Shown here: positions 25,574 through 34,399 of the stretch, in pieces
Layout of the letters: every line of letters starts with the position of its first letter
Position numbering within the stretch: position 1 is the stretch's first letter
DNA from: Bradyrhizobium sp. DOA9
GTDB taxonomy: Bacteria > Pseudomonadota > Alphaproteobacteria > Rhizobiales > Xanthobacteraceae
DNA length: 64,000 nucleotides
Reading direction: 5' to 3'
Assembly: GCF_000617845.2 (NCBI RefSeq)
Contig: NZ_DF820425.1
Span: 2,159,725-2,223,724 of the forward strand
The notes under the pieces: model-generated
Database searches by the model: none
What the model saw: only the letters and a program-made list of their open reading frames with translations
What the model was told of the DNA's origin: nothing
Program-made: the position numbers and the translations under genes

Positions 25574-26545
25574 TCAACCGATCACGCCCAGCTTCGGAAA
25601 CGCGTCCGGCGCGGCGGCGAGCATGGCGCGGGCGCGGGCGGAATCGTCGTCCATCTGGCGGATCAGGTCCTCGATACCCTCGAATTTCAGCTCCTCGCGG
25701 ATGAAGCCGATGAAGGCGCAGTCGAGCGCCTGGCCGTAGAGGTCGCCCCTGAAATCGAACAGGAAGATTTCGAGCAGCGGGGCGCCATTGTCGAAGGTCG
25801 GGCGGCGGCCGAAGCTGGCCACGCCGTCCAGACGCTCGGTCCCGCGGCCGACCCGCACCGCGTAGATGCCGTGCTTGAGGCCGCAATTGGCGTCGAGGCG
25901 AATGTTGGCGGTGGGATAGCCGAGGTCGCGGCCGCGCTTTTCACCATGGATGACCTCGCCGGTGATGAACCAGGGCGCGCCCAGCATGGTCGTGGCCTCG
26001 TCGAGCTGGCCCTCGGCGAGGGCGATCCGGATCGCGCTGGAGGAGACCGGCCGCTCGTCGATATCGACATGCGGCTGCACGTCGACCTCGATGCCGAGCC
26101 GGGGCGCCTCGTTGACCAGCAGGCTCGGCGAGCCGACCCGGCCCTTGCCGAAATGGAAGTCGTAGCCGACCGCGATGCCGCTGACGCCGAGACGACCGAT
26201 CAGGTCATGGTGAATGAAATCTTGCGCGCTGGTTCCGGCGCGGGCCTTGTCGAAGGTCATGACCACGGCGCCGGCAAGCCCGGTGCCGGCCAGAAGCCGC
26301 AGCTTGGCCCGCTCGTCCGTCAGGCGGAATTGCGGGGTGTTGGGGCTGAAAAATCGCCGTGGGTGCGGCTCGAAGGTCAGTGCCAGCGCAGGGCGGCCAT
26401 GCGTCCTGCCCATCTCCAGGGCAGCCGCGATGACGGCGCGATGGCCGAGGTGGACGCCGTCGAAATTGCCCATGGCGACCACGGCGCCCCTTGGAATGGC
26501 GGAATCCGGCGTTGTATCGCGGATGACGGTAAAAGGCGGAGCCAT
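25574..26545 (-). CDS. ribF: bifunctional riboflavin kinase / FAD synthetase
   Basis: A 323-residue enzyme that phosphorylates riboflavin to FMN and adenylates FMN to FAD. The N-terminal nucleotidyltransferase has AMGNFDGVHLGHR (24-36) and the SSSAIRIALAEG segment. The C-terminal flavokinase has the GRDLGYPTANI motif and the YGQALDCAFIGFIREELKF segment. The start ATG is at 26545. Together with the FMN-riboswitch-controlled lumazine synthase at 51439 it makes the flavin pathway well represented in the window. Confidence 0.96.
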   Translation of the reverse strand: MAPPFTVIRDTTPDSAIPRGAVVAMGNFDGVHLGHRAVIAAALEMGRTHGRPALALTFEPHPRRFFSPNTPQFRLTDERAKLRLLAGTGLAGAVVMTFDKARAGTSAQDFIHHDLIGRLGVSGIAVGYDFHFGKGRVGSPSLLVNEAPRLGIEVDVQPHVDIDERPVSSSAIRIALAEGQLDEATTMLGAPWFITGEVIHGEKRGRDLGYPTANIRLDANCGLKHGIYAVRVGRGTERLDGVASFGRRPTFDNGAPLLEIFLFDFRGDLYGQALDCAFIGFIREELKFEGIEDLIRQMDDDSARARAMLAAAPDAFPKLGVIG

Positions 26546-26775
26546 CAGGGGAATTCTCGAACCGGGCAGGACCGGCCCGGACCGTGGCGCGACCGGCCCT
26601 GCGAAGTCAAGCGGCGGGCCGGGCAGACATTGAACACGATTTCAATCCTTCGGGGCGGCCCGCGATTAACGCGCTGTTTAAGGCCTTGATGCTAGTCCTT
26701 GAGGCGTGGAACTGCCGGCCGCCGGCCTGGCAGGTCCGATCCTAGTATTCCTGGTTTGCGTTTGGGGGAGTCGAG
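26546..26775. other. divergent intergenic region ribF / cheY
   Basis: These 230 bases hold the promoters of the divergent ribF and cheY genes. A pair of TTAA half-sites spaced by eight bases (26666-26669 and 26678-26681) resembles a CtrA box but has one base more than the consensus spacing. A GC-rich palindromic stretch (GCCGGCCGCCGGC) lies nearer cheY. A good GGGGGAG ribosome-binding site precedes cheY. Confidence 0.4.
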
Positions 26776-27171
26776 ATGGCGGTTGATTTGTCGATGCCGG
26801 TTCTGGTGGTGGATGACTACAGCACCATGATCCGTATCATCCGGAATCTGCTGAAGCAGCTTGGCTTCGAGAACATCGATGATGCCAGCGACGGTTCGGC
26901 AGCGCTGAACAAGATGCGCGGCAAGAAATACGGGCTCGTGATCTCCGACTGGAACATGGAGCCGATGACGGGCTACGACCTCCTGCGCGAAGTCCGCGCC
27001 GATCCGAACCTCGCCACCACGCCCTTCATCATGATCACGGCCGAATCCAAGACCGAGAACGTGATCGCGGCCAAGAAGGCGGGCGTGAACAATTACATCG
27101 TCAAGCCGTTCAACGCGGCGACGCTGAAGACCAAGATCGAGGCGGTCTTCCCGGACATGGCGAGCGCGTAA
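26776..27171 (+). CDS. cheY: CheY-like response regulator
   Basis: A 131-residue single receiver domain. The acidic pocket Asp13/Asp14, phospho-acceptor Asp58 (VISDWNM), Thr88 (IMITAE) and Lys110 (YIVKPF) are all present. Overall sequence is close to chemotaxis CheY, which binds the flagellar switch when phosphorylated. No kinase or other che gene is next to it, so it is an orphan locus, and another single-domain regulator role cannot be excluded. A strong Shine-Dalgarno (GGGGGAG) sits upstream. Confidence 0.9.
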   Translation: MAVDLSMPVLVVDDYSTMIRIIRNLLKQLGFENIDDASDGSAALNKMRGKKYGLVISDWNMEPMTGYDLLREVRADPNLATTPFIMITAESKTENVIAAKKAGVNNYIVKPFNAATLKTKIEAVFPDMASA

Positions 27172-27208
27172 GCGCGGCCTGACGGCACAACAGTTCACCA
27201 TATAGATC

Positions 27209-27291
27209 GTCATGCCCGGGCTTGTCCCGGGCATCCACGTTCTTGGTGCTGGAAGCAAGACGTGGATGGCCGGGACAAGCCCGGCCATGAC
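27209..27291. repeat. palindromic intergenic repeat, GTCATG/CCCGGGCTTG family, copy 1
   Basis: An 83-base palindrome: GTCATGCCCGGGCTTGTCCCGGGC at one end pairs with GCCGGGACAAGCCCGGCCATGAC at the other, with an inner CCACGT / ACGTGG pair. It lies between the convergent cheY and HAD genes. Related copies are at 48452-48521 and 58739-58810. Confidence 0.85.
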
Positions 27292-27347
27292 GGCGTTGAG
27301 AGCTGGGCAATTCGTCTAAGCTTGCAGCGTCTGCGCGAGCCCCGAAA

Positions 27348-28202
27348 TCACCACTTCAATTCGCGCATCAGCGCCTTCGGCGGGTGGCCGAACAATTCCA
27401 TCACTGAATTCGGGTCGAGCTGGTCGAGGCCCTCGAACTCCTCGGCATGGATGCCGCGGGTGACGAACAGGCAGTCGATGCCGAATTCGCGCGCGCCGGT
27501 CAGGTCGGTGCGGACGGAATCGCCGATCGCCAGCACCTTCTTCCGGTCGATCGGATGGCCTTGTCGTTCTCCGGCCAGCCGCATGGCGCGCTCGTAGATC
27601 GGCCGGTGCGGCTTGCCGTAGAAGATCACCTCGCCGCCGAGCTCGCGGTAGAGCTCGGCGATGGCGCCGGCGCAATAGATCAGCCGGTCGCCGCGCTCCA
27701 CCACGATGTCGGGATTGGCGCAGACTAGTGTCAGCTTGCGCTCGCGCGCCTTCAGCATCATGCCGCGATAGTCTTCCGCCGTCTCGGTCTCGTCGTCGTA
27801 GAGGCCGGTGCAGACGATGTAATCGGCTTGCTCCAGCGGCGCGGTCACCGCTTCGAGGCCGCGGTAGATCGAGTTGTCGCGCTCGGGGCCGAGCCAGAAC
27901 ATCTTGCGGCCGGGATGCTCGGCGACATAGAGCCGGGTCAGGTCGCCTGAAGAGACGATCGCGTCATAGGTCTCATCGGGAACGCCGAGCTTGCGCAATT
28001 GCCGCTGCACGGAGTCGGCCGGGCGCGGCGCGTTGGTGATCAGGATCACCGTACCGCCGCGGCTGCGATAGGTGTGCAGCGCCTCGCAGGCCTCGGGGAA
28101 GGACTCCAGCCCGTTATGGACCACGCCCCAGATATCGCTGAGCACGACCTCCACGCCGCCCACGAGCTCGCGCAGGCCCTCGGCATAATGCAGGGCGGTC
28201 AT
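27348..28202 (-). CDS. HAD-superfamily class IIA hydrolase (TIGR01459-like)
   Basis: A 284-residue protein of the NagD-like class IIA HAD phosphatases. Motif I reads VVLSDIWGVVHNG (nucleophile Asp with Ile-Trp-Gly-Val), motif II LITNAPR, and motif III/IV lies in AIGDSVRTDLTGAREFGI. The family C2 cap contains the FYGKPHRPIYERAM segment. Substrates of this alphaproteobacterial branch are unknown; sugar phosphates are likely. The second Asp of the usual DxD motif I is replaced (D-I-W), as is common in this subgroup, so catalytic strength is uncertain. It is co-oriented with the EAL gene 15 bases upstream. Confidence 0.9.
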   Translation of the reverse strand: MTALHYAEGLRELVGGVEVVLSDIWGVVHNGLESFPEACEALHTYRSRGGTVILITNAPRPADSVQRQLRKLGVPDETYDAIVSSGDLTRLYVAEHPGRKMFWLGPERDNSIYRGLEAVTAPLEQADYIVCTGLYDDETETAEDYRGMMLKARERKLTLVCANPDIVVERGDRLIYCAGAIAELYRELGGEVIFYGKPHRPIYERAMRLAGERQGHPIDRKKVLAIGDSVRTDLTGAREFGIDCLFVTRGIHAEEFEGLDQLDPNSVMELFGHPPKALMRELKW

Positions 28203-28217
28203 GACGTGCGCGGCCGA

Positions 28218-29708
28218 TCAGATGCGGCGCGCCAGCGCCGCGCTGCCGGTGATGCGTTGGGGCGGAGGCGCCGAAGAGGTCGCGCCTGAGCTGGGTGTGG
28301 CGGAGCCATTGGATCCCTGAATGTCCTGCGCCTGGTTCGGCGAGGCCCCGCCGGTAGCAGATGCCCCTTCGGGCCGCAATGGCCGGGGCGGTGCGAACAG
28401 GAACCCCTGGCCGAACCGCACGTCATAATCGAGCAGATCGACCACCGCGCGCTCGCCTTCGATCCGTTCGGCGATCAGGTCGATGCCGAAGCGGCCGAGC
28501 AGGTCGGAGAGGTCGGAGGGGTGGATGTCGGAGGCGGAGGCCTGCTTGGGATCGAGCAGCAGAGCAGCCGGCACCTTGATGAAGCGGACCCCGCGATCGG
28601 CCAGCTCGCGCGGCTCGATGCGCAAATCCGTGACATGGTCGATCGAGAAACGGAAGCCGCGCTGGGCCAGCGCCGCAAGGTTCTCGGTCTCGGCGGCGCC
28701 GAGATTGCGGAAGGTCGACTGCTTGAACTCCAGCACCAGCGAGGGCGCCAGCGCCCGGTTGGCTTCGAGGAAGTCGAGGCATTGCGCGAAGGTGGTGGAG
28801 TTGCCGAGCGTGGAGGCCGCGACATTGCAGAACACGCCGACGTCCTTGTTGCGCACCATCAGGCGCCGCAGCACCTGCACGCAGCGCAGCATCACCATGT
28901 TGTCGATGCGCCCGATCAGGCCCGAGGCTTCCGCGATGCTGATGAACTCCTCGGCGGCGATCAGCTGGTCGCGCTCGTCGCGCAGGCGCGTCACCGCCTC
29001 GTAGAACCGCACCTTGCGCTGCGGCAGCGTCACCATCGGCTGCAGGAAGATATCGATGCGGTTCTCCTCGACCGCATTGCGCAGCGTCGCCAGCAATTGG
29101 GTCTGGTTGCGCCCATTGGCGGTCTGAACTGGGGTGGCGGTCTGAACCGGGGTGGCGGCCTGGACCTGGACTGGCGGCGGTGCCGGCCGTGGCGGGGGCT
29201 CCGGAAGCGAAGCGCGAGCGACCGGCTTCTCCTCGAAGGGGGCGGCCAGATCGATCGAGGCTTCCGGCTCGGGCCTTGTGATCGGGGCGGGCGCGGGCGC
29301 GTGGCCGGCGAGCAGATCCTCATGGGCCGCCACGGTGGTGGCGAGCTGCCTGACCAATCCGCCGAGTTCGTTGATCTCGCCGATGACCGACTGGATGCGG
29401 TCGGAATTGGTCGAATTGGAGGAGGCGATGCGGCCCTCGACCGCAGCCAGCCGGCGGCCGAACTCGGCCACTTGGCGGGCGAGGTCGGCGGTGCCGCGCG
29501 AGAGGTCGGCGATCTGGCCGCCGACGTCGCTGCGGTCGCGCAGCCGCATCGACACCGCGTTGTAGAGGATCAGGAAGGTCAGCGCGGTCAGCGCCACGAT
29601 CGCCGATTCCGTTCCGCTGATGCCGGCGACCGAATAAAGCACGAGCCCGAGCGAGGCCGCGACCAGGACCATGCAGATGGCGATGAAGATCGTCGAAATG
29701 CGAATCAT
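28218..29708 (-). CDS. membrane-anchored EAL-domain protein, probably catalytically degenerate
   Basis: A 496-residue protein, or 512 if a GTG at 29756 is used. Two transmembrane helices lie within the first 50 residues, then a coiled-coil segment, a Pro/Ala-rich linker (PPPRPAPPPVQVQ), and an EAL phosphodiesterase-like domain. The signature motif is YEAVTRLR, where the EAL motif itself is changed. The Asn (CNVAAS), Glu (LVLEFKQS) and Lys (FIKVPA) positions are present. The DDFGTG loop is replaced by a FSIDHVTD sequence, so the second metal site is probably lost. It may bind rather than hydrolyse cyclic di-GMP. A C-terminal disordered tail follows. It is probably transcribed with the HAD gene. 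Confidence 0.85.
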   Translation of the reverse strand: MIRISTIFIAICMVLVAASLGLVLYSVAGISGTESAIVALTALTFLILYNAVSMRLRDRSDVGGQIADLSRGTADLARQVAEFGRRLAAVEGRIASSNSTNSDRIQSVIGEINELGGLVRQLATTVAAHEDLLAGHAPAPAPITRPEPEASIDLAAPFEEKPVARASLPEPPPRPAPPPVQVQAATPVQTATPVQTANGRNQTQLLATLRNAVEENRIDIFLQPMVTLPQRKVRFYEAVTRLRDERDQLIAAEEFISIAEASGLIGRIDNMVMLRCVQVLRRLMVRNKDVGVFCNVAASTLGNSTTFAQCLDFLEANRALAPSLVLEFKQSTFRNLGAAETENLAALAQRGFRFSIDHVTDLRIEPRELADRGVRFIKVPAALLLDPKQASASDIHPSDLSDLLGRFGIDLIAERIEGERAVVDLLDYDVRFGQGFLFAPPRPLRPEGASATGGASPNQAQDIQGSNGSATPSSGATSSAPPPQRITGSAALARRI

Positions 29709-30022
29709 GCCGCGCGTTATGCCTTTTAGAGCCGACTGCCTCACCCGGGAAAACACGGGTCGCGCTCGCCCCCGTCACGCCTCATGCTCCCCAAGCATGG
29801 ATGAGCCTAACATCATTGTTGATTCGAGGGGATAGTGGCTGTTTCGCAGCCCGGCCGGTCCGCCGCCGAAGGCTTTCCAGGCACCGGCTGCGAAACCTCG
29901 CACCGCCTCCGCGGCTCCGATGCGGAAATCAAGACGCTCTCAGCGGAAAATCATGCCGCCCTCAAGGCCAGAGGGCCGCATGCGTCCTATCGTCCCGGCG
30001 TTTTCAACCGCAGGAGATTGCC
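29709..30022. other. divergent intergenic region with an 11-base inverted repeat
   Basis: These 314 bases separate the divergent EAL and methyltransferase genes. They contain a perfect inverted repeat GTTTCGCAGCC (29841-29851) and GGCTGCGAAAC (29886-29896) separated by 34 bases, which may be an operator or remnant. A good AGGAG site precedes the methyltransferase start. No coding potential is seen beyond the possible 16-codon N-terminal extension of the EAL gene. Confidence 0.4.
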
Positions 30023-30862
30023 ATGTCGACATCCGCCGCGCTCAAGCCAGTCGCCCCCCAACCCGATCTCGCCGCCGTCAAGCAGCGCCAGCAAGGCGCA
30101 TGGTCGTCGGGCGACTATGCCGTGGTCGGCACCACCTTGCAGATCGTGGGCGAACAGCTCTGCGAGGCCATCGACTTGCGCGCCGGCAGCAAGGTGCTGG
30201 ACGTCGCGGCCGGCAACGGCAATGCGACGCTGGCGGCGGCGCGGCGCTGGTGTGACGTCACATCCACCGACTACGTGCCGGCGCTGCTCAAGCGCGGGCG
30301 CGAGCGCGCCATGGCCGAGCACCTCACCGTCGAGTTCCGCGAGGCCGATGCCGAAGCGCTGCCGTTTGCGGACGCCAGCTTCGACGTCGTGCTCTCCACT
30401 TTCGGCGTGATGTTCACACCGGACCAGGACAAGGCGGCTTCCGAGCTCGCGCGGGTCTGCAGGTCCGGCGGCAAGATCGGCCTTGCCAACTGGACGCCGC
30501 AAGGCTTCATCGGCCAGCTGTTCAAGACCATCGGCAAGCATTTGCCGCCGCCGGCGGGCGTGAAATCGCCCGCGATGTGGGGCACGACGGCACGGCTCGA
30601 GGAGATGTTCGGCGGCGTGGCCGCGGAGATTGCCGCCGAGCCGCGCATGTTCGTGTTCCGCTATCGCTCGCCGGACCACTGGCTCGACATCTTCAAGACC
30701 TTCTACGGGCCCACGCTGAAGGCGTTCGCCGCGCTCGACGCGAGCGGCCAGGCCTCGCTGACGCGCGATCTCCTGGCGCTGCTCCAGGAGTTCAACCACG
30801 CCGATGACGGCACGATCGTGGTGCACAGCGAATATCTGGAAACCGTGATCACCAAGCGCTGA
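30023..30862 (+). CDS. class I SAM-dependent methyltransferase
   Basis: A 279-residue soluble methyltransferase of the UbiE/Methyltransf_11 type. Motif I is VLDVAAGNGNATL (58-70), and post-motif elements EADAEALPFADASFDVVLSTFG and the DKAASELARVCRSGGKIGLANW segment follow. The substrate is unknown; small-molecule methylation is likely. The start at 30023 has a Shine-Dalgarno (AGGAG) 9 bases upstream; the open frame extends to 29801 without protein-like character. It is monocistronic and ends convergent with the BrkB gene. Confidence 0.88.
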   Translation: MSTSAALKPVAPQPDLAAVKQRQQGAWSSGDYAVVGTTLQIVGEQLCEAIDLRAGSKVLDVAAGNGNATLAAARRWCDVTSTDYVPALLKRGRERAMAEHLTVEFREADAEALPFADASFDVVLSTFGVMFTPDQDKAASELARVCRSGGKIGLANWTPQGFIGQLFKTIGKHLPPPAGVKSPAMWGTTARLEEMFGGVAAEIAAEPRMFVFRYRSPDHWLDIFKTFYGPTLKAFAALDASGQASLTRDLLALLQEFNHADDGTIVVHSEYLETVITKR

Positions 30863-30880
30863 TAGCGCCTGAGATGCGGT

Positions 30881-30899
30881 CAGGCCGGCCTCCGGCCTG
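30881..30899. terminator. hairpin between convergent genes
   Basis: CAGGCCGG and CCGGCCTG form an 8-bp stem with a 3-base loop, 19 bases after the methyltransferase stop and just before the BrkB gene's end. No U-run follows on either strand, so termination efficiency is uncertain. Confidence 0.5.
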
Positions 30900-30910
30900 G
30901 CTGCATCGGG

Positions 30911-32041
30911 TCAGAATGGCGCGGTGGCGCCCACGGTGTCGGCGGAGACGGCGTCCCGGGTGCCGAGCGGCTTCGGGGCCCCCTCGGTGGTGTCCTTCAG
31001 CGTCTGCCGTTCGATCTCCGAATTCAGCTCGGCGCCGAACATGATGACGATTGCCGACATCCACATCCACATCATCAGGCCGATCGCCGCGCCCAGCGAG
31101 CCGTAGGTCGCGTTGTAATTGGCGAATTCCGAGAGATACCAGGACAGCAGGGCCGAGCCTGCGATCCAGAGGATCGCGGCCGTCACGGCGCCGAGGCTCA
31201 GCCATTGCCAGCGCGGCGCGTCACGGCTGGGGGCGAAGCGATAGAGGATGGCGAGTGCGACCAGCAGGACGACGAACAGCAGCGGCCATCGTGCCAGCGC
31301 CACGATCAGCTTGTTCTCGGGCGCCAGGCCGAGATGATTGAGCGCAAGCGGGAAGGCGACGACGGCTCCCACCATCAACAGCAGCGCCACGATGCCGCCG
31401 ACGGTGAAGGCCAGCGAGACCATGTTCAGCCGGATGAAGCTGCGCTTCTCGCGTTCCTCATAGGCGACGTTGAGGGCGTCGAAGATCGCCTTGACGCCGG
31501 CATTGGCGCTCCAGATCGCAAGCAGCAGGCCGACCAGGAAGGTGACACCGAGCGTCGCATTGCCGTTCGACACCACGCGCGCGACCTGGTCTTCCACGAT
31601 CTGGAACGAGCCCTCGGGCAGCATGGTCGCAAGCGTCTGGAGGTTGGCGCTGATCGTCGCGGGGTCGGCGAACAGGGCGTAAGAGGAGACGAGCGCGGTG
31701 ACTGCCGGGAAGAGCGCGAGCAGCCCGAAGAAGACGACGCCGCCCGCCGTCGCGAGCAGACGATCCTCGTCGATGCGCTGATAGGTCCGCCAGAAAATGT
31801 CCTTCCAGCCCGCCCAGGGGATCTCGAAAGGGCTTTTCGCGCGGCGGCCGCGGCCCGGCTGCATCGCCGCACCGGCCGGGTGCGTTTCCGGGGAATTCGC
31901 TTCGCCCTTGCGGTGATGTTGCGGAGGCCCCGGCCTCGCCAGGCCGGAATCCTGAAAGTAGCGCTCCGCGGTCAGCACGAACACGGCCGTCGCCGCGACC
32001 AGCAGCCAGGAATCGATCTGCTCGGAGCGCCGCGCCAGCAT
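30911..32041 (-). CDS. YihY/BrkB family inner-membrane protein
   Basis: A 376-residue integral membrane protein. Residues about 70-345 have the YihY/virulence factor BrkB family pattern: a helix around FWRTYQRIDEDRLLATAGGVVFFGLLALFPAVTAL, six predicted membrane segments and the ALNVAYEEREKRSFIRL loop. The family was once misnamed ribonuclease BN, and its function remains uncertain. An N-terminal membrane segment and a Pro/Gly-rich linker precede the core. The start ATG at 32041 gives a one-base overlap with the upstream holin-like gene stop (TGATG); a GTG at 32044 would overlap by four. The two genes are translationally coupled. Confidence 0.9.
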   Translation of the reverse strand: MLARRSEQIDSWLLVAATAVFVLTAERYFQDSGLARPGPPQHHRKGEANSPETHPAGAAMQPGRGRRAKSPFEIPWAGWKDIFWRTYQRIDEDRLLATAGGVVFFGLLALFPAVTALVSSYALFADPATISANLQTLATMLPEGSFQIVEDQVARVVSNGNATLGVTFLVGLLLAIWSANAGVKAIFDALNVAYEEREKRSFIRLNMVSLAFTVGGIVALLLMVGAVVAFPLALNHLGLAPENKLIVALARWPLLFVVLLVALAILYRFAPSRDAPRWQWLSLGAVTAAILWIAGSALLSWYLSEFANYNATYGSLGAAIGLMMWMWMSAIVIMFGAELNSEIERQTLKDTTEGAPKPLGTRDAVSADTVGATAPF

Positions 32042-32625
32042 CACGCCTCCAGACTGCGCCTGTTGCGTCGCCGCCGCGCGGCCGTCAGCCCGACCAGGCC
32101 GACCGCCGCGAGCATCAGGCCGAGCTGCACGGGACGGTTGGCGCGGGCCGGCCAGATCTTGATGCCGCCGCGCACGCCCGGTGCGAGCGGCGCAAGGGGG
32201 ATCGTGGTCGCGACCTCCTTCACCGCCTCCTTGACCGTTCCACGCGGGATCCGGGGCGTGGCGATCGCCACGCGCAGACGGCTCGCGAGCGGCACGACCG
32301 GCTTGGCCTTGCGCTTCATCTGCGCCATGGCCACGCCGGCACAGACCGCGGCCAGCACCAGCAGCACGGCGGCGACCGCGCCAAATCCCCAGAATTGCCC
32401 GTAGGTGATCCCGACCCAGCGGTACAAGGCGATCAGTCCGACGAAAAATGTCGCGACGACGAACAGGCCGGCGACCGCGAACAGCCCGCCGGCCACGGCG
32501 TAGGACGTCACCTTGCCCGTTGCCTGGCTGGTCTGGTCACGCAGATAGGATTGAGCAGCGCGTTTGACGTGATTGAGCTTGAGCGCCATCCCGGCGCGCA
32601 GCAATTCGCCCGATGGCGCGAGCAT
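32041..32625 (-). CDS. holin-X/DUF1469-like membrane protein
   Basis: A 194-residue membrane protein. A short polar N-terminus (about residues 1-35) is followed by two transmembrane helices (AVAGGLFAVAGLFVVATFF and FWGFGAVAAVLLVLAAVCAG), a basic region, then a third helix near the C-terminus (QLGLMLAAVGLVGLTA) and a poly-Arg tail. It resembles the phage holin / DUF1469 group often found next to YihY/BrkB genes; the phage link is only nominal. The start ATG at 32625 has a strong GGAGG 8 bases upstream, so I prefer it over a TTG at 32640. Confidence 0.8.
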   Translation of the reverse strand: MLAPSGELLRAGMALKLNHVKRAAQSYLRDQTSQATGKVTSYAVAGGLFAVAGLFVVATFFVGLIALYRWVGITYGQFWGFGAVAAVLLVLAAVCAGVAMAQMKRKAKPVVPLASRLRVAIATPRIPRGTVKEAVKEVATTIPLAPLAPGVRGGIKIWPARANRPVQLGLMLAAVGLVGLTAARRRRNRRSLEA

Positions 32626-32716
32626 GCGGACATCCTCCAAGGACTAGAAAATTCGTCGGGGGATGAACGTGGCGTTATTTGACTTGTTCCGACGGAGCGT
32701 GATCGGCCGCGATGAA

Positions 32717-33676
32717 TCAGCCGAGATCGGCGGCTGCGATCCAGAACACCTCGCCCTCGGAATCTTCGGTGTCGAGCCAGAGCAGCGGCAGTTCCGGAAA
32801 GGCCTCGTCGACCAGCTCGCGGCCGCGGCCGATCTCGCAGATCAGCCCGCCATCCGCCGTCAGGTGATCGGGTGCATCGCGCAGGATCCGGCGCACCACG
32901 TCGAGACCGTCGGCGCCGCCATCGAAGGCGAGCTTCGGCTCGGCCCGGCACTCCGGCGGCAATGCCGCCATGCCCTCGGCGTCGACGTAAGGCGGATTGG
33001 TGATGATCAGGTCGTACCTTTTGCCGCCGAGCGGGGCGAACAGGTCGCCGTGATAGAGGCTGATGCGCTCCTCGAGCCCGTATTCGTCGACATTGCGCGC
33101 AGCGACCTCGAGCGCGCCCTTGGAGATGTCGACGGCGTCGACGGTGGCGTTCGGGAAGTGATGCGCGGCGAGGATCGCAAGGCATCCCGAGCCCGTGCAG
33201 AGATCGAGCACGCGCTCGACCGCCGTCGGGTCGTCGATCAGCGATCCGGCCTCGCCGCCGGCGCCGAAATGCGACTCCAGGAGCTCGCCGATGAAGGAGC
33301 GCGGAACGATGACGCGCTCGTCGACATAGAAGGGCAGGCCGCGCATGTAGATCTTGTTGACGAGATAGGCGGCCGGTTTGCGCGTCGTGACGCGCTGATG
33401 GATGAGATCGAGGAGGGTCTTGCCTTCCGCGGTCGTGACGCGCGCGTTGGCAAAGATCTCGAACTGGTCGGGGTTGAGATGCAGCGCCTCGCAGACCAGG
33501 AACGCGGCTTCCGCGACGGGATCGGTCGTACCATGGGCAAAGGCGAGCTTCGCCTCGACGAAGCGGCTCACAGCATAGCGGACGAAGTCGAGCAGCGTGA
33601 CAAGCTCGCCAGGCCCGACCTTCGCGAGGTCAGGCGCGGCGCGGCCGCGCCCGGTCGTTTTCGCAGGTTTCGCCAT
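32717..33676 (-). CDS. prmB: 50S ribosomal protein L3 N5-glutamine methyltransferase
   Basis: A 319-residue HemK-family enzyme that methylates a glutamine of ribosomal protein L3. SAM motif I is VLDLCTGSGCLAILAAHHF and the substrate-binding ITNPPYVDAEG motif is present. The N-terminal helical domain includes ATG-initiated, Lys-rich MAKPAKTTGR. PrmB rather than PrmC is favoured by the YMRGLPFYVDERVIVPRSFI segment. The start ATG at 33676 overlaps the moaE stop by one base (TGATG). Confidence 0.92.
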   Translation of the reverse strand: MAKPAKTTGRGRAAPDLAKVGPGELVTLLDFVRYAVSRFVEAKLAFAHGTTDPVAEAAFLVCEALHLNPDQFEIFANARVTTAEGKTLLDLIHQRVTTRKPAAYLVNKIYMRGLPFYVDERVIVPRSFIGELLESHFGAGGEAGSLIDDPTAVERVLDLCTGSGCLAILAAHHFPNATVDAVDISKGALEVAARNVDEYGLEERISLYHGDLFAPLGGKRYDLIITNPPYVDAEGMAALPPECRAEPKLAFDGGADGLDVVRRILRDAPDHLTADGGLICEIGRGRELVDEAFPELPLLWLDTEDSEGEVFWIAAADLG

Positions 33677-34143
33677 CAGGATTTGGTCCAGCGTGCGGCG
33701 GCTGCGTCGTCGCGGGCATGGGCTTCGACCCAGCCGGTGCCGGTGGCGCTCTCTTCCTTCTTCCAGAACGGCGCGCTGGTCTTGAGATAGTCCATCAGGA
33801 ACTCGGCGGCCTGGAACGCCGCCTGTCGGTGTTGCGAGGCGGTCACCACCAGCACGATGTTCTGGCCCGGCATGAAGCGGCCGACGCGGTGGATTACCGT
33901 GATGCCGTTGAGCGGCCAGCGCGAGACGGCCTCGTCGGCGTGACGCCTGATCTCTTCCTCCGCCATGCCGGGATAATGTTCGAGCGTCAGCGCGGCAACC
34001 TTCGCGCTGTCATCGTCGGCGCGGCAGATGCCGGAAAATGTCACCACAGCGCCGATATCGGTCCGGCTGTTCGTCAGCACCGAGATCTCGCGCGCGATGT
34101 CGAAATCGTCTTCCTGGATACGGACGGTGACGGGGCAGGTCAT
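33676..34143 (-). CDS. moaE: molybdopterin synthase catalytic subunit
   Basis: A 155-residue protein. With MoaD it transfers two sulfurs to precursor Z in molybdenum cofactor synthesis. Family landmarks are TFSGICRAD near the N-terminus, LEHYPGMAEEE, the HRVGRFMPGQNIVLV segment and the active-site region DYLKTSAPFWKKE. The start ATG at 34143 lies 4 bases after the moaD stop. It is in a co-oriented series moaD-moaE-prmB. Confidence 0.95.
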   Translation of the reverse strand: MTCPVTVRIQEDDFDIAREISVLTNSRTDIGAVVTFSGICRADDDSAKVAALTLEHYPGMAEEEIRRHADEAVSRWPLNGITVIHRVGRFMPGQNIVLVVTASQHRQAAFQAAEFLMDYLKTSAPFWKKEESATGTGWVEAHARDDAAAARWTKS

Positions 34144-34147
34144 GAGC

Positions 34148-34399
34148 CTAGCCGCCGGTCATGGGCGGGAAGAACGCGATCTCCTGGGCGCCTGCGATGG
34201 CCGCGTCCTGCTTGACGTGAGCGCGGTCGATCGCGGCGCGGATCACCTTCGGCTTCTCGAACGCATGCGCATAAGCCTCGTTTTGGCCGGAGAGCCAGGC
34301 GATCAGCTCCTCGACGGTTCGCACGCTCGCGGGGGGCTCGATCGTCTCTTCGGCCTTGCCGACGCGCTCGCGCACCCAGGCGAAATACTTCACCTTCAT
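34148..34399 (-). CDS. moaD: molybdopterin synthase sulfur carrier subunit
   Basis: An 83-residue ubiquitin-fold protein ending in the essential Gly-Gly (PPMTGG), which is thiocarboxylated and docks into MoaE. The N-terminus MKVKYFAWVRERVGKAEE is typical. The ATG at 34399 overlaps the pgsA stop (ATGA). Confidence 0.95.
   Translation of the reverse strand: MKVKYFAWVRERVGKAEETIEPPASVRTVEELIAWLSGQNEAYAHAFEKPKVIRAAIDRAHVKQDAAIAGAQEIAFFPPMTGG

Noticed and set aside
32041..32625. Prophage evidence from the holin-like gene
   Set aside because: It belongs to the DUF1469/holin-X group that commonly accompanies BrkB; no other phage gene is nearby.
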